NCBI RefSeq assembly: GCF_018139145.2 | Contig: NC_059487.1 | Coordinates: forward strand, 5,477,792-5,541,791 | DNA from: Gymnogyps californianus | Lineage: Eukaryota > Chordata > Aves > Accipitriformes > Cathartidae | Length of the DNA stretch: 64,000 nucleotides | Reading direction: 5' to 3' | Shown here: piece after piece, positions 49,202 through 63,015 of the stretch | Position numbering within the stretch: position 1 is the first letter of the stretch | How the letters are laid out: each line of letters begins with the position of its first letter | Notes under the pieces: model-generated | The model's input: the letters and a program-made list of their open reading frames with translations, nothing else | Told to the model about the DNA's origin: nothing | The model's database searches: none | Position numbers and translations under genes: made by a program

Positions 49202-52095
49202 CCTGGAGATAGATACATTGCCCTGATTTTTCCATACTTGAAAACCCACAGGTCTCCATAAGCTTGGAGCTGCACTGACTACAAAGAGCATTAATTTAAC
49301 CTGTAAAATATATGCTTCCAAAACTGAGCTGCTTTGCACAGATCAGCCTCTACAGAATTTGAACCTGTGTTTTTGAGGCAAAATATATACCAGGGACAAA
49401 TTAGGCAGCTGTCTGCTTAGATTTGCCATTTCATTGTTTTTTCTTACAAATTTTCCCCCTTGCTCATTTCTGTCCTTCACATGCAGTGATTTTGCAGATA
49501 ACGTGTACCTGAATGATTATTGCAGTAAACAATGCAAAGAGATGGGCAGGGCCAATATTGAATGCAGTTTCTTATTGGTCTTGATGTACCTGTCCAGCTT
49601 CAAAAATCTTTGTTTTCACTTGAAATCTCACCTCTATACTTGAACTTAAAGGAAGTCAGTCTGCTGTTTTAGGTACAAAGGTGAGCCACGGTACCTCAAT
49701 TTACCCTTTAGCTGGGTGATATAAAAAATGCAAGAACTTAATTTATGGGCTATGTATTTGAAAAGAGAAGATACTCTCCGTCCAGTTTATACTAGAGAGA
49801 TCGAGATGTGAGATCCTTTCCATAGGCTGCTCTTCTTTTCAGTTAGAAGTTAATAACACAGGATATCAAAGTTCCCCTTAACCATTTTAAGCACTTTGTT
49901 TCCCACAGATTTCCCCTACATTTTGTGGGGAGAGGGAGTGTATTCCTTGTAACCTGTCATCGTTCAAAGCTGTATTAGACCATGAGAAGAGAGCTGAGGG
50001 AAGGAGAGGGGGATGGAGGGAAAGGCACGCTGTGTGTGCATGATACATGTTAGCCAACATCTCGTTACACATTAATCTTCACTCGCAAGGAGAGACAGGC
50101 CAACTCCTCGGGGCTTCGCCACTATAACCCTCTCCTCCTCATTCATGAAGATAAATGCCCTCAGAGTGATCAGCCATCATGTATTCTTTATGCATGTGCC
50201 AGATGGCTGTCTTGTAAGTTAGCCAGAGAGAAATCTTCTCTACGGAGAACAAACAGGCAGGATCGCTAGCTGTGAGCTTCCCACAGGTGTGACATCCACC
50301 CGTCTGTCCGTCCATCCCTGCAATTCTGTGTGCTTTTGTGTGATGAGCTGGCAGGCCGTCTATCCTCACCGGCTGGGCGGAGCTGGGCTGGGGTAGCCCC
50401 GTTCCCGTGGAGATTGCCACTGCTTCCCCGTGTGCCATTGAGGTGTAAATGACAGGGTTTTCCTAAATCCATCCCCCAGGAGCGTCTCACACAAGGTTGG
50501 TGAGGAAATAGTGAAGAGTAAAATGGGTGTGGAGCTTTCTGGGGCTTGAGGAACAAGCCGTGACAGCGCGTTGCCTGGCATGATCTTGTGCTTGCTTTCT
50601 CTCTTCCTCTCTCCTAGAGGTCGGACGCTGGTGACCTCACATCACCCGGCAAAGTGCCCGGTGCCACAAGTATCCGCACTGATTCCGGAAGATGCTGAGA
50701 AGGAGTTGCTTTTCCCAGCTGCATGGCTGTTCGGAGGGCAGGGGCTGGTTTGGAGCACACTTACACTGATTTCCCCATGCCCTCTCTCCCTCTCCTTGTC
50801 ATCCCCATGAACTCACTTCCTTCTGACTTTGACGTACCCAAGCAATGGCCAAAGCAGGGAAGCAAATATTGCAGACAGAGTCCCGGAGCCAGCTGTGAGG
50901 CTGGACTACACCAGCACTTGCAAGTCTGAACAAAACCTGATCTGTGCATCCTATCGGTCACTGCCTCCTCCCACCCCAAGAATCTGAATAACCATCAAGG
51001 ACAGCCTAATCCAGAATAAAACATAGAATTAAGGAGAGAGAGATTAAGTGTGTTTCAACAGCAAACTCTAAACTGTTCGTAATAGACATGAGTCTTCTTG
51101 TACAGAAGGAGTGGAATCTTTCTTTTCCTTTGGAAACCGATGGCCAAATTCCTATCCAGTCCCTCCAGGATTTTGGCCTAAACTTTTTCATGTATTATAA
51201 ATTATCCCAGGTAATTATATTGCTGTTGAATCAAGGGAGAGACAGAAATGGTAATACTATTTTTATTATTATTATCGCTGACAGTTGCGAGGTTCTCGCT
51301 AGAATGGGAAGCTCAGAGTGTCTTACATTGACATAAATGAAAGAAAGACCTGTGGGCCCTCAGTATTATTTTATGTCTTGAAGAAATACCCAGGAAACTA
51401 AGCAACACAATTAGCAGAATGCTGTTAGATCATTTATAGTAGAAAACCCACCAGATTCATTAAAACGGCCAGTTCCAGCTGTTCGCAACGCACGGGGTTA
51501 ACCGAAGGATTTCTCCTGCAGTGCTGTGGGACACTGCTTGACAGGATGGTGTGTTAATCTTCACCCAGTATGCATGGAAATCGCTGGGCAGGTCTTCATG
51601 AACTGGATCAATCAGAGAGCAGCATCAGAGCTGGCTGCTTCGTTTGGCTGCTGTTCATATATATGCATGCCAGGGAGAAATAACTTTGTCCTAAGCTGCT
51701 ATGTATCAATGCATCAACTTGTAGACATGTGCTAGACAGCTTGAGGAAGAGAGTGCCATGAATCAGCCATATGACAGGGGTTGTGTTTTTTAAATGGGAG
51801 CGAACTGCTCCAGGCTCAGATTTGAGCCTCAGGTTCCTGCTGAAGACCAGAAATATTTATTTTTCTCATTTATCTGTGAGATCCACTGTTTTCCCACAGA
51901 TCTCCCCACCTGCATGTGCAAGTACCTGGGCTGGTACCTCCTTCTGGTTGGGCAACTTGGGTCAGTAACACCATTGCTCAACCACAGAGCCCCACTGCAC
52001 TCTGGCATAGACCAGTATGAGCTCTGGGATCCCTGGAGTCAGGAGGCTCAAACATCTCTAGGTTACGGGTCAGGAGTCAACATACCAGTATATTT
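49202..52095. other. Non-coding stretch, nothing recognised
   Basis: Unique sequence. An (ATT)4 run lies at about 51263-51275; the bases after it weakly resemble the reverse of the retroposon tail found at 52096 but are too diverged to call. No gene is supported. Confidence 0.5.
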
Positions 52096-52245
52096 AGGTT
52101 GCAAGTTCCTAGCAGCAGGGACCGTTGCTTTGTTCTGTGTTTGGATAGTGTCCTGCCTGTGGGGCCGTGGCTCCAGGATAGGGCCCTGCAATGCCACACT
52201 AATACAGTGAAATTAAATAATAAAATAGCAGCAATAACCATAGTA
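52096..52245 (+). repeat. Ancient LINE/SINE 3' tail (L2/CR1-like)
   Basis: The sequence runs TAGGTTGCAAGTTCCTAGCA, GCAGGGACCGTTGCTTTGTT, CTGTGTTTGGATAGTG, then AATACAGTGAAATTAAATAA with an A/T-rich end. This follows the widely shared retroposon 3' tail pattern 'gtaagctcct..gggcagggaccgt..tgttctgtgtttgtacagcgcctagcac..aataaataataa'. The order and spacing are right, so I am fairly sure of the class. The preceding 52000-52095 may also belong to it. It is heavily diverged, so very old. Confidence 0.65.
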
Positions 52246-55200
52246 ATTAGCACTTGCTTTGACTTGTTGCCACCGACCCACCAACCACAAACATTACTCA
52301 GGGTTTATGATCATGTCTTCCCAACTGCAAATGCTTGCAAAACACCTACTGTCTCTTCACACATGGAGAAGGGGGGAAAAGTCAGAAAAACGATTGCCTA
52401 CAACAGAACTCATCACCCAGATTCCTCTGGGTTGCCAGTGTTTTCCTCTAGCTGTAAAAAGTCTCTCCCCACTCCAGCTCCACCAGGCGCGTGGGTACTC
52501 ATCTCCATCAGGTAAGGTCCTACACTGCGTCTCCAGTGGGGAAGCAAAGGAGGGATGATGCTCAGCTGGATTTCTTCTGTCTGTCACTGAATATCAGCCA
52601 CAGCATGAGTTAAAATAGGGGCATAATAGGATAAATGAAAGGGAGTGATTGAGAAGATGTGGGCGACGTGACAGACAAGCAAGCTCCTTGCATGTTGATG
52701 AGAATGGCATTATCCAGGCGATGGTTGATTTCTTTTTGTGTCTTGTTTAAAGGGGCAGCATCTTTGAGCAGCCTGGATTTCTTGAAGGATAATAGTTATA
52801 TTGCAGAAAAATCCCATGTCTTCCCAGTGAATCAATTCTACATTCATTTAACCCAAAAAGCCCACAAGGCAAATTAAAACAAACAATTTCAAAAGCAATT
52901 CACTATGGGACAGGAAACCTTCATATGAGTTGTCAGCCTAACACACAAAGGATGGATCTGTGAATAAGGGTAACCCATTGTGAAACAAGCTGATACTTCA
53001 GTGAGTTTTTAATAAACCAGAGCATCAAAACAATGGAAAGTCTGCCAGCACTCATGAACTACATGTGAGAAAGCCTCTTGCAGCCTCTGTGTTCATCTTT
53101 CGTCAGAGATGCTTGCTAACGCTCTCACACGATTCTGCTTTTATAGTATATGCTTTATACGCATGCATTATTCTCAGGCGTTTACTGCAGCCCTGCAATT
53201 TGGAGAAGTACAGAACACTGAGCTCCATAGAAGGAAAATGCGTAGATGGATTCGAAAGCAATTCTTGCTGAAGGAGCCTTAAGGCCTAGGTGTGTTTACA
53301 ACCTTGACAAAGTTACAGAAAGATGAAAGAGAAGGGGCAGGAAAACATATAATTAAAGTAGCATGATGTTACTGTGCACTTATAAACACAGAATGAATAT
53401 GGAGTGCTTTTATCGCGAGAGGTGCTGTTCTGTTGTCACCAGCTTTCCCATACAGAGGTCATTCAGTCACAGAATGGCTAAAACGAGACATCAAGACTGC
53501 TTCTGCGCAAGGCACATCTCGAAGAGGAGTCCCATTAAATTCAGAAAGGTAGTTTGGAGACCACAACAATAATGAACAATTTGGTTATGAAACAGAATAC
53601 TCTGGAGGCAGTTTAAAGAAGGCGGTCTAGGTCAAAGCTGTTGTGATGGGAGAGAACTTTTAAATTGCTCAGGGTTTAAGGGGACCCAATGTTCCTTGTG
53701 ATTTAGGAATCAGTTCCAGCTGGAGATGGGCCAGCTTAGGATCCATGAACAAACTCAAGTTGCAGGGGAGGATAGGAACTGGTAGTTAGGATTAGACTTC
53801 TCATGCATTTTATCTATTATATTCATAGTGACAGCAACCCAAACCAGATAACTCTGCAGTAGATAGAAGAAGCCGTTTCACAAATATTTAGGGATAATTC
53901 CTTGATTCGAGGTTCTAGTTTGAATTGTAGTAAAAATCAGTGAGAGGAAACAACGTTAATCAGGGTGACATTCAAAATGTCATAGTGTTAGACACAGCTA
54001 CTGCTATTACCAGTATGACTATTTGCTCTATAGCATGTTGCTACCCAAAGGAGCCCAGTACGTATCACAAGCTATACTGTACTCCACTGGTACTACTGGG
54101 AGTCAATTCTCTCATAAGCCAAGAGTAGCAATGTGGCAGCACAGTGCCCATGAGGAGGGAGAGGGACAATGTTGATCCTGGCAGCTGGACAAGCTGCAGC
54201 TCTCTCTTTGTGCAGAAAAGACTGCACCTCGCACTCCCGCAGTCAGCCGGTCCAGTCCCTTGCTAGCATCTCATAAATCTGTGCCAACTTCATGTGTGCC
54301 CTCCAAACTCATCATCTGATGGTCATGTGCAGACATCTACAGCTGTGTTATCCTTCTGCATAGGTTAGAGGAGGTGCCATGGCCCAGTAAGATGTCCAAC
54401 CTCTCGCCAAAGCCTTTACCCAGTGCTCCACTGTCCTAGCAGCTGGTGGAAGTGAGCTGCTTTTGACAGCTTTTAGCTTTCCCTGTGTCAGTGCTTGACC
54501 CAAAATGATACTCTGGATGGTTCCCAGCAGTGACAGCAAACCACTGAACCTCATGTGATCTGCAAGTGAAACTCACTCGTCTAGTTTTTGGCTTACACCC
54601 TCCTGCTGCAGCACTTCCACCTCCCCACAATGCCCCTGCCACACGTCTCCGCGTCCAGACCTGGCCGCTGCTGCAGCACGGGGTCCTGGAGCAGAGCTGT
54701 GAGACCGTCCCTGCAGCCACAGCATGGCCATGGCTCTAAGGAGCAACGTGCTCCCAACCACAGCTGAGCACAGGGAACCCAACCTCTCCCATGCACATGT
54801 CAAACGCCAGCCTTATAACCTGCTGTGGGAGAATCCAGAACTTAGGAGTTCAAGCAGTACTTTACAGGGAAGCCACCACAATGAGCTTGAGAGATTCTAG
54901 GAGCTGTGCAAGCTGTCCAGGCCCTGACAAACTCACTGTTTATATGGCTACAGAAGAAGAATAGTCTAGTGAATTGTGTATTAAATTGATTCTTTGGGGA
55001 GCTGGATCTAGTTCTCTATCATGCCACAGATGTTTCGCAAAAACTTGTCATTGCCTCAGTTTCCCCTCTCTGAAATTACATCTTTGAGATATTCAGGAGT
55101 AAACAGTTTTCTCACTGCCATTGGGAATGATATGGTTTCTGTGTTCCTTACTCCTTGACTGGAGAACATACAGGTGATTTCATGGGATCTTTTACTTACC

Positions 55201-57177
55201 ATGGCCAGCGGTGTTACAAGGTGCTATTAAAACTGGTGAGGTGCTCACACAGGGCAAAATGATATCTGAAAGAAAGAAAAAGGTTGGGCAAAGGAGGGGA
55301 GGGAAAGCCGAGAGCATGGGGCGGTGATCCAGCTTGCTGGAGGCACAACAAAGGACAACAGCGGGGCCAGGAACCAGAACCTCAGCCTCCCCAGGGCCAA
55401 GCCGTCCTTCCAGCACAGGTCCAGATCTCTGCTGGGAGGTTTTGTGTCCGTACCAATGATCTCATTCATGCCCTAAATTAAGAAGGAGATTTCCTGTGTT
55501 TGTCGAGATACTGACAGCATCTTTCGGCTGGGTGGAGTCCCAGGTATTCTCTTGTCTCAGATGCCATCCAGAAACATCAGGGATAAGAGTGATACCACTG
55601 CTGAGTGGCCCTAGCTGTCATCAGTGATGCTATGACTATTCCTTGTGTGAGCAGGTTACAGCTAAGGAAAGACGAGGTGTGAGGGCTGTGTTTATTTCAC
55701 TGTATTTTAATGAAGAAATTGGAGCTGCTGTCAGCATTACCCGTGGGTGCATCAGCTACAAATCAACACTTAAATAAATGAACTAAATGACGTGATGTCA
55801 ACTCCATATTCACAGCAAACTACTTGGTCAGAGCACAAACTGAGCACTTTGTAACGCTAAGCCTATCCCCAAAATAACCCTTCGGGTAAAAGCCTGAACT
55901 AATTAATGAGTAGGCGTCTTGTTCTGAAAGGCAAAGAACTCAGGGGACACAAATGTTAATATTTAGTATCACCGAAACTAATCAACACTAGAGATGTCTA
56001 CGAAAATCTAAATCTGTCATTCCTCATCCTCGCCTCACGCCAGCCGGAGCTCCAAACAGCAAGAGAGCTGTCAGTTGCTCCCCTGGGGTACCCAGTCCCC
56101 CTGTGCACACCGGCAGCCCAGCCCCAAGGGAACACTGATGGGAGCCATCAGCGGGAGTGTTTGGTGGGTGCCAGCCCCAGCGATGGAGCAGGGAGAGGGA
56201 GGCAGGTGACTCAGGAGCCCGGAGTCCTCCCATCTCTGAGAAGTGAGAGTCAGTGCCATCACAGGTGACTAAGGCACTAACGCAGGTGCCTGCGACAGAC
56301 GCTGCAGGCCCTTTACTCCCATCACCAAGTCCTTTCCTGGGATGCTGGGCTGGGTCAGTCCCTCAAGCAATGCAGAGCTGTCCCAGTTTCTTTACCAAGG
56401 GACTGTTGCAAGAGGGGCAGTTTGCCCCCAAGCACCAGGAGGGATTGCTCTGCCGCTTCGGTGCACCGACTGCTGAGGACAGGCTCTGCCATTTGTCTGG
56501 GAGGGCAATTTCTCCCAGACCTTTCCCATATCTCAGCCATGTGTTGCCTCCTGGACATGCGATGGAGGAACAATACTTCTCACTGGCATCCTATGCCTCA
56601 CAGAGAGCCTGCCTGTCTCATCGAGCACCAATATTTATATATGAAGCATTATGCTGGCTGGACTGGCAGTTTTCTGCTGAGTGGTAGCAAACTTTGGCTA
56701 AAAATAATACTAATTTAGCCTCTTTGGCCTTCTGTTTAACCACTCAAATGTTCCATTTTAGGGAGGTGACAGCTGCTTTGATCTGCTTCAGTGAAGGTGG
56801 ATAGAAAGTTTGAAGCTTGCTGGAAGGCAGCTGCTTTTCCACTGTGGCCTTTTGGGAAGATCTTGTGGGTAAGGGAAGCATTAAAACATAGGTGACGCCT
56901 CACAGGACCTCAATTAGTAGAGAGAAACACCTTGATTGGTGTATTCTTTGGCTGTCTCAGTCAGTTAATACCACTTCTAGGTCCCACACTGCTTCTGCAC
57001 AGTCATCAGTGCAACTCTCCTGGGTGCAGTTCCAGTCTACTGGGGCACAGAAAAAGCTGAGCATGGGTCATGAAGAGCTGGAAAATACAGAACCCTTCAA
57101 CTGTATCTACATTTGACAGGGAGCCTGCTAAATTTACACAGTCCCATTGGTTTTTACAGTCTCTGTCCAAGGAAGAA
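52246..57177. other. Non-coding stretch, nothing recognised
   Basis: Unique sequence. GC-richer patches at 54600-54800, 55300-55480 and 56030-56560 carry overlapping open frames on both strands (up to 144 codons at 56253-56687) with no recognisable protein. No RNA gene or mobile element is supported. Confidence 0.5.
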
Positions 57178-57199
57178 GAGCTCCTCCATGGAGGAGCTC
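57178..57199. repeat. Perfect 22-bp palindrome
   Basis: The left arm GAGCTCCTCCA is followed immediately by its exact reverse complement TGGAGGAGCTC, with no spacer, centred on an NcoI-type CCATGG. A perfect palindrome of this length is expected only about 0.015 times by chance in 64 kb of random sequence. It could extrude as a cruciform or be a dimeric protein site. Confidence 0.85.
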
Positions 57200-60100
57200 C
57201 ACAAAGTTTGGGTGCCGCTCTGCTGGCTGTAATTAAGTGCTACTTGGCTAAATGATCTTGTTCAATTTATATGTGATACTTTCCTGGAAGGCTACTAAAT
57301 GCATGCTATTTTCCTAAGATAGAGGCTTTTGAAGCTATTCCGGGCTTTCATATAAAGATACATTTAGGTAGTCACAATAAATAGGAGGATGAATGCTTTT
57401 CTGTGAGTGCCATGTGAGGCCATCAGAGGCAGATGGAGAGTTCTCAGCACAGCTGGTTTTGTTTTTGGTGACTGGGTTTGTTCCTCTTACAGGGATTCTG
57501 CAGAAGTCCAATGGCTTTCACTAGACACTTGTGCAAAACTGATCTAGTAATACAAACCCTTGGTGCCAGGCAATCAGGGGCTTTCCATGAGTCCGTATGA
57601 CACGAGAAATGCTAGTTTGAAATGTCCCCTCTTCCTCTTACCCGTCTTGTCTTCAGTGTCTTTAGGTATTGAACACTCTTTGTTCAGAGCAGGTCAGAGC
57701 CCTTTCTCCCGGCCAGACACACCTGCTGTTCATGCAAATCCATGCGCAGATGAAGACTGCTCAGGAACCTCGTGGCATGAAGGAGACCTCAGGGCATCAA
57801 GATGGACCAAGTGTGGGTAGGTTGGTCTACCCACAGATGTCCTCTGTTGAAGTCTTCCTCAGCTCTTGCAGTACTTTCAGCTTACAGCATGGGCAAGCAC
57901 CAGTCAGCAACGCAGAAGAGCCGTGATCAAGACAGAGAGCAAATGGATCAGGCTGCTGCAGTTGCTCTTCTGTTGAGTGTTTAATCTCTGCAATAAGTAA
58001 CTAAATTGGCAAAGTCTATGCTGAAGCTGGACTTGTCAGCTAGTTACTGCAAGAAGTGAAGAAGCCACTGAGTGACACCAGCCAGCCTTACTTCTTTCTT
58101 AGGAGGAAACTTCAAGCTCTCTTGCATATTTAGAGATTGGGGGAGCAGCTTTCAGAGGAACTTGCACAGCTCATTTGATTTCTCTGTGCAGAAAAAGCTA
58201 TGTAAGTTTGAATCATGAAGTGCAGGCTGCAAACAGCGATGGATTCTGGGGACTGAGAAGGCATCTGATATTGGATCCTGGCTCTGAAGTAGGCATACGA
58301 CCGATCTCCAGGCACCCTCAAATTCTGATGTGGGAAGAGCTGGTTCCGAATGCTGCACATGGTCACCAGTTCTATTAAGGTCCAAACTGACTTTTTTTAT
58401 TTTTTTAATCTGAATACCACCTCATATATAGCCCACATATCCCTAACTTAGGGATGCTTTAAAATGGGGATCAAGTTCTCCTCTGTCACTGAGCACTGAG
58501 AAGGGATTCAAAAACTCAGGAGGAGCCTACTAGATATTTTAGGGCAGGTTGCCAGTTCTTTTGCCAGCACACAGACTACTACAAATTCTTACACGCACAT
58601 ACATAGTTCAGACTTGCCCTGCGCAGTGACACCAACCGCATTTAATTCCTGTGCATACCATCTCTCTTTGCCAGCCTCCTCTCTGACGCTTTTTTCCTTG
58701 TTCTCAACAAACACAATTCTAAATTCAGTCCCTGAGTTTCCATTAAGGATGAGCAAAGCAGAGCTTTAAACTCTGAAGCTGTTTTAACCCATTTGCTCCT
58801 GGATCAAAAAGCTTCCCAGTTTTGTTCCAACAACTCAGCAAAGTTTCCCCCACTGAAATTTTGAAAAAAAAAAAGGGGACTAAAAAGGAATTAGTTTTAC
58901 TAAGGTGGAGCAGTTTCTTTCTCTGGTGTGGTTTTACTTGCAGACATGTGAGTTAAAGGAATGATGGTGAATACAATCTTAAGACTGATCTGTGTCTTCT
59001 GTGAATATTCCTTTGTAGAGCACACTCCAGCATATTCTGGTCTGTACTTGTGGTTGGTAGTTCAAGGTCACATTAAAGAGGCTGACAGTGCAGCTCAGAT
59101 CCTGCAGCACCTGCTCATGCCTTGGCTCTGATCATTTTTCAGAAAAAAAAAAAAATTTACATGAATAACTGTAGAACAAAAAGCTCCTGACACGCCATGT
59201 GGTTTCGTTTTGATTTTATTGTTCATATTAAGAAAGGGGCATTAGCTGGAGCACAGGCTAGGTGTATCATTTGGCACCGATGGAGTTAATCGTGATCCCT
59301 TTTCCTATGTCCGTCCACCACTGGGTGAATGTAGCCGCATTGTCCATGATCACAGCGCTGTGCTAAATGTGCTGCTCTTCCTGGAGCCATAATGTGAAAT
59401 ACTCAGGGCTGTACTAACAAAGACCTTACACTCTGTTTTGCGTGTGAAAACATGGAGCTTTTCCATGAGCAGTTCCTGGCCCCTCATGGCATCGTGGTGC
59501 AGTCTGTGCTTTTACAGCTCACTGAGAGCTGCCTCAGCAGATCCACCGTAAACGTCTGTTCTCTAGGATTTAAAATTGGGCTGGGGAAAAAAAATTCAAT
59601 GGGCTGAAACTTGGCAATTCAAGGCTTATCTGGGGAGTCAGTTTCTCATATTGCGCCAGATTCTGGCATCTTCAAAGGGTGAATTTGTATTTCCTTGTAA
59701 CTGAAACTGGTAAGAGTCACCAAAAGAAAGAGTGAAAAAATCTGAGTATTAACTTCAGATCAGGCATGGTTTGAATTGAGCAATGAGCACCTTGTGTATA
59801 CGTACGTGAAATACATATGTCCCCAACTGGGAATTAGTTATTGATAAATCCACAACGTGATGTAGCAACAACTTCCAGTGTTCTGTAAGATAAGAGCTAG
59901 TATTTAATCAACCAGGAGAATTAGATGAAATGGATACCATATAATAAGCGTTATTCTTGTGGAGGTGCCAGCTCCAACCCAACACCTTTAAATTGAAGCT
60001 TGCTGATGTTTTTCGTCACTCTGATCTGACCTGAGCTCTGCACTCTGGATCACCATTGCCTGTCACCTGTGAAATCATGGGGTTTCTGCTCTCTGGAGTG

Positions 60101-61926
60101 GCAAAAAGAGGGCTTCAATCATTCTGCACAAGCCTGTCGTCTCCCTCCCTGTGGTGGGTCCCTGTGTGGTCTGCTCCTGCTCCTTCAGCCTCTGTTTCCA
60201 CCAGTGCTACCTCTCATGCTCTCAGCCATTTTGGGACAGACACTACAGAGGCACTTCAAGTGAATGTACATCATTGACTGGCAAATGGAAGATTTTGTAG
60301 CATTACTTGATCTTTTGATTCAGCCTTTTGAAGAAATGATCCACCAACACAAGAATTGCCTGTTTTGTAAAGAATTTACGTCTCTCCTGTGACGAGAAAT
60401 GTCTTAAAGGTCTGCTTGCCTGCCCAAGTTTTGCTCTGCTGCAATTACGTTAATGCATATGTTTCACTGAAGCTCCGAAAGTGCTGGTGCTGGGAAGGTA
60501 TGAGATACCTAGGCTCAGACCAACATAACGTACATGGAAAGCAGAATATTTTGCTGCACAAATGCAGAGCATCTAGAGTCAGGGTTTGCACCTGTGCGAT
60601 TACTTTGATGTAGTCATACTGGAGCAAGGAGAGAAAAAAAAGCAGTGTAGACAAAGCTTTCAGCTGACAGAGAAAATAAAAACACAGCTTGTGGTTGTGT
60701 GAACTGATCTGTGATAAAAATGTTTGCATAAAATTACATGCAAATGACTGGGAAGTACAAACATACCCACAAGAAAGTCTGTTCCACTCAGGACCAGAAG
60801 CAGAAGTGCTGGAAATATAGGAAGCAAACTTGACCTCAAGAAAGTTACACAGTGAGGGTGTGAGCCTCTTTCAACTGAAATCAGTGATAAAGTACCTAGT
60901 TATCTCACTGGGCATGGGATCACCCCCTGGTTTTGCAAACGAAGGGATTCTGTCTAGCTCAGAAAAGATTTAGGTAAGCACCCAAATTGCTGTTGCTTTT
61001 ACAGATCTTACAGATATATGAAACCTGTAGAAGTGCACCTCATGGGGAGTATTTCTTTGGGACCTCATCTGCTTATTTGGAAGTGGAGGTTAGGATGGGC
61101 ATTCAAGATGCAGCAGAGGAGGCATTTCCAATGGTCTGTCCCATTCACTTTGCCACATCGGGATTATTCTGGGTCTCAGAAATCACAGGTCCTTTGGGGA
61201 ATGGGGACAGCCCCAGCCAGTATGACTGTAAGCTCCAGATCAGTGCTCACCTACTGAAGACAGTTGTTCATCTTGGTGTCTCTTGGTTCTTTCTTGAAGC
61301 AGACTTTGCCTTTCTAAAAGCTTCTCTCCATCATCTTTTGTCCGTAGGTGGCTTCCTCTGTACAGTGAAGGCTGCATCTTGCCTGCTTGTGTGCTAAAAC
61401 ATCTGACTGAGCCACCAGCAATTTAACCAGGGTCTTCCTGAGGTAGTATAATATATGAACATACATTTTTTTAGGGGTCTGATAGGTCAAAGATATACAT
61501 ATACATATGTTAAGTGTGTGCAAATAAAAAATTGGTTTTCACCCTCATTTTAACCAAAGATGGGAAAAGTAATAATTATAACTTAAATAGCATTGATGCA
61601 AAATCACAACAGTATTTTGCTTATCTGATCTTATCTTTCCTTTGATGGCCTGGGTTGCACAACAATTACAGCTAACTCTGCAGAGGCTGGGAGATAGCAT
61701 AATATTGCTCATAAAGGTTATCATCTCACTGCTTCTCATCACAGCCACACTGTTGTTAATAACCCAAGCTTGAGTTTAAACAGGAATACTTATCTTTAAT
61801 ATATATTTCCTGCTCCCATATATTTCAGGGAAAAGCACTGAATTTATTGGCAAGAAGGACAAACAAAAACAGACTCTCCCGAGAAACTAAGCACATATAA
61901 AAATCCAGATGTTTCCAGCATCAGGA
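57200..61926. other. Non-coding stretch, nothing recognised
   Basis: Unique AT-leaning sequence with A runs near 58863 and 59143-59155. Open frames such as 60987-61397 (136 codons) have no recognisable motif. Confidence 0.5.
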
Positions 61927-61942
61927 TTTTTTTTTTTTTTTT
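61927..61942 (+). repeat. T16 homopolymer
   Basis: Sixteen consecutive T at the start of a longer pyrimidine stretch. It could be a reversed retroposon poly(A), but no body is recognised downstream. Confidence 0.8.
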
Positions 61943-62188
61943 CCTTTCTTTTGGTCTCTGTTTTCCTGCCAGGCCTACAGGAAAGCACACACAGAATGAA
62001 ACTTCTCTCCAATGGTAGCTTTGAGGAGCAAACTCTACAAACAAGAAAAAACAAACACAGTCAAAATCAAGTGTTTTCCTCCTTTGTCATTTGTTCGGCT
62101 GCTGCTGCTGAGATCCAGGCTTGTACCTGGGGTAAGAGTTTTTCCTGTTTCTTCCGAGGCCGTGCTTGTGTGACCCGGGGACTTCTAA

Positions 62189-62215
62189 GGGTGGGAAAGG
62201 GGGGGCACGAGGGGG
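62189..62215 (+). repeat. G-quadruplex motif
   Basis: G runs of 3, 3, 7 and 5 separated by T, AAA and CACGA satisfy the canonical quadruplex rule on the plus strand. It sits in a locally GC-rich 100-bp patch with no other promoter signal. Confidence 0.7.
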
Positions 62216-62440
62216 TGTCTCATCTCACAGATCCTTCCTGCAAGACGTCTAAGTGATGACTGCTTATTGATCCTCAGCCTGCATGTGGCGGTGGAGATAA
62301 AGTTGTGTTTGTTGTACATCTAGCTGTGGCCAGGGCATCCTTATCTCTGCTGCAAATCGGGGGCGATACGGCTTCTGCAGGTTCTTGGGGAGGCTGGGGA
62401 GGGAAAAGACCTTGTGCTCGGGACAAAGGAATTTCCCTTA
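62216..62440. other. Unique sequence, nothing recognised
   Basis: No feature supported. Confidence 0.5.
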
Positions 62441-62735
62441 TTATCTGATTAATCTTTAGGACTTCCCTGCCTTCCTTCCCCTCGTCTTACAATCATGCTG
62501 TGTATAGGCCTGGAGGACTCCTGGGAGTCTGAAGGACACGCTGATTTATTCATTGTTGCATTACTGCATTAATGAAGGGCAGTGGTCTTTCCAACTCGGT
62601 GGATTCTCTAGACTTGATAAAACTTGCATAAAAACACTGGGACGATTCCTCTACTGCATTGCTACTACTCCTCTGCTTCATTAAATAGCTGCTGCATTAG
62701 GTACTCTGCAAAATATTAGTGCAATTAGTGATTTA
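62441..62735. promoter_or_regulatory. Possible conserved non-coding element
   Basis: Complex, repeat-free sequence with CTGATTAATC, GTTGCATTACTGCATTAATG, TTCATTAAATAG and GTGCAATTAGTG cores. These are repeated TAAT/ATTA homeodomain-type motifs, with a C/EBP-like TTGCATTA. Texture-based guess only. Confidence 0.25.
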
Positions 62736-63015
62736 CATTTATATAATTTTGATAGTAACCTGCGATAAGAGAATGATACTATAGCATCTTGCTGATGCTA
62801 CTTTTCTTCTCAGAGTGTTATTTCCCAATATCTTACTCCATCCTGACCTAGCAGTAATGAAGTCAATGAAAACTTTTCTTTTGATGTGAGAGGGAGCAGG
62901 AAAAAATTCACCCTTAGTTTCCTTACACAAGCCTGGCTCTCATTAAAGTTACTGGAAAAAATATATGTGTCCAGTTTGCATGCGGAAATTATGTTGATTG
63001 TCTCTTCTGGCTGTA
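62736..63015. other. Unique sequence, nothing recognised
   Basis: No feature supported. Confidence 0.5.

Noticed and set aside
51256..51330. Second copy, reversed, of the retroposon tail next to (ATT)4
   Set aside because: Only the ATT run and scattered bases agree with the tail. Too weak to call.
53461..53500. Possible start of a reversed CR1 (TCACAGAATGGCTAA)
   Set aside because: Only about 15 bases agree with the usual CR1 end. The next bases do not continue into the expected GGTTGGAAGG-type sequence.
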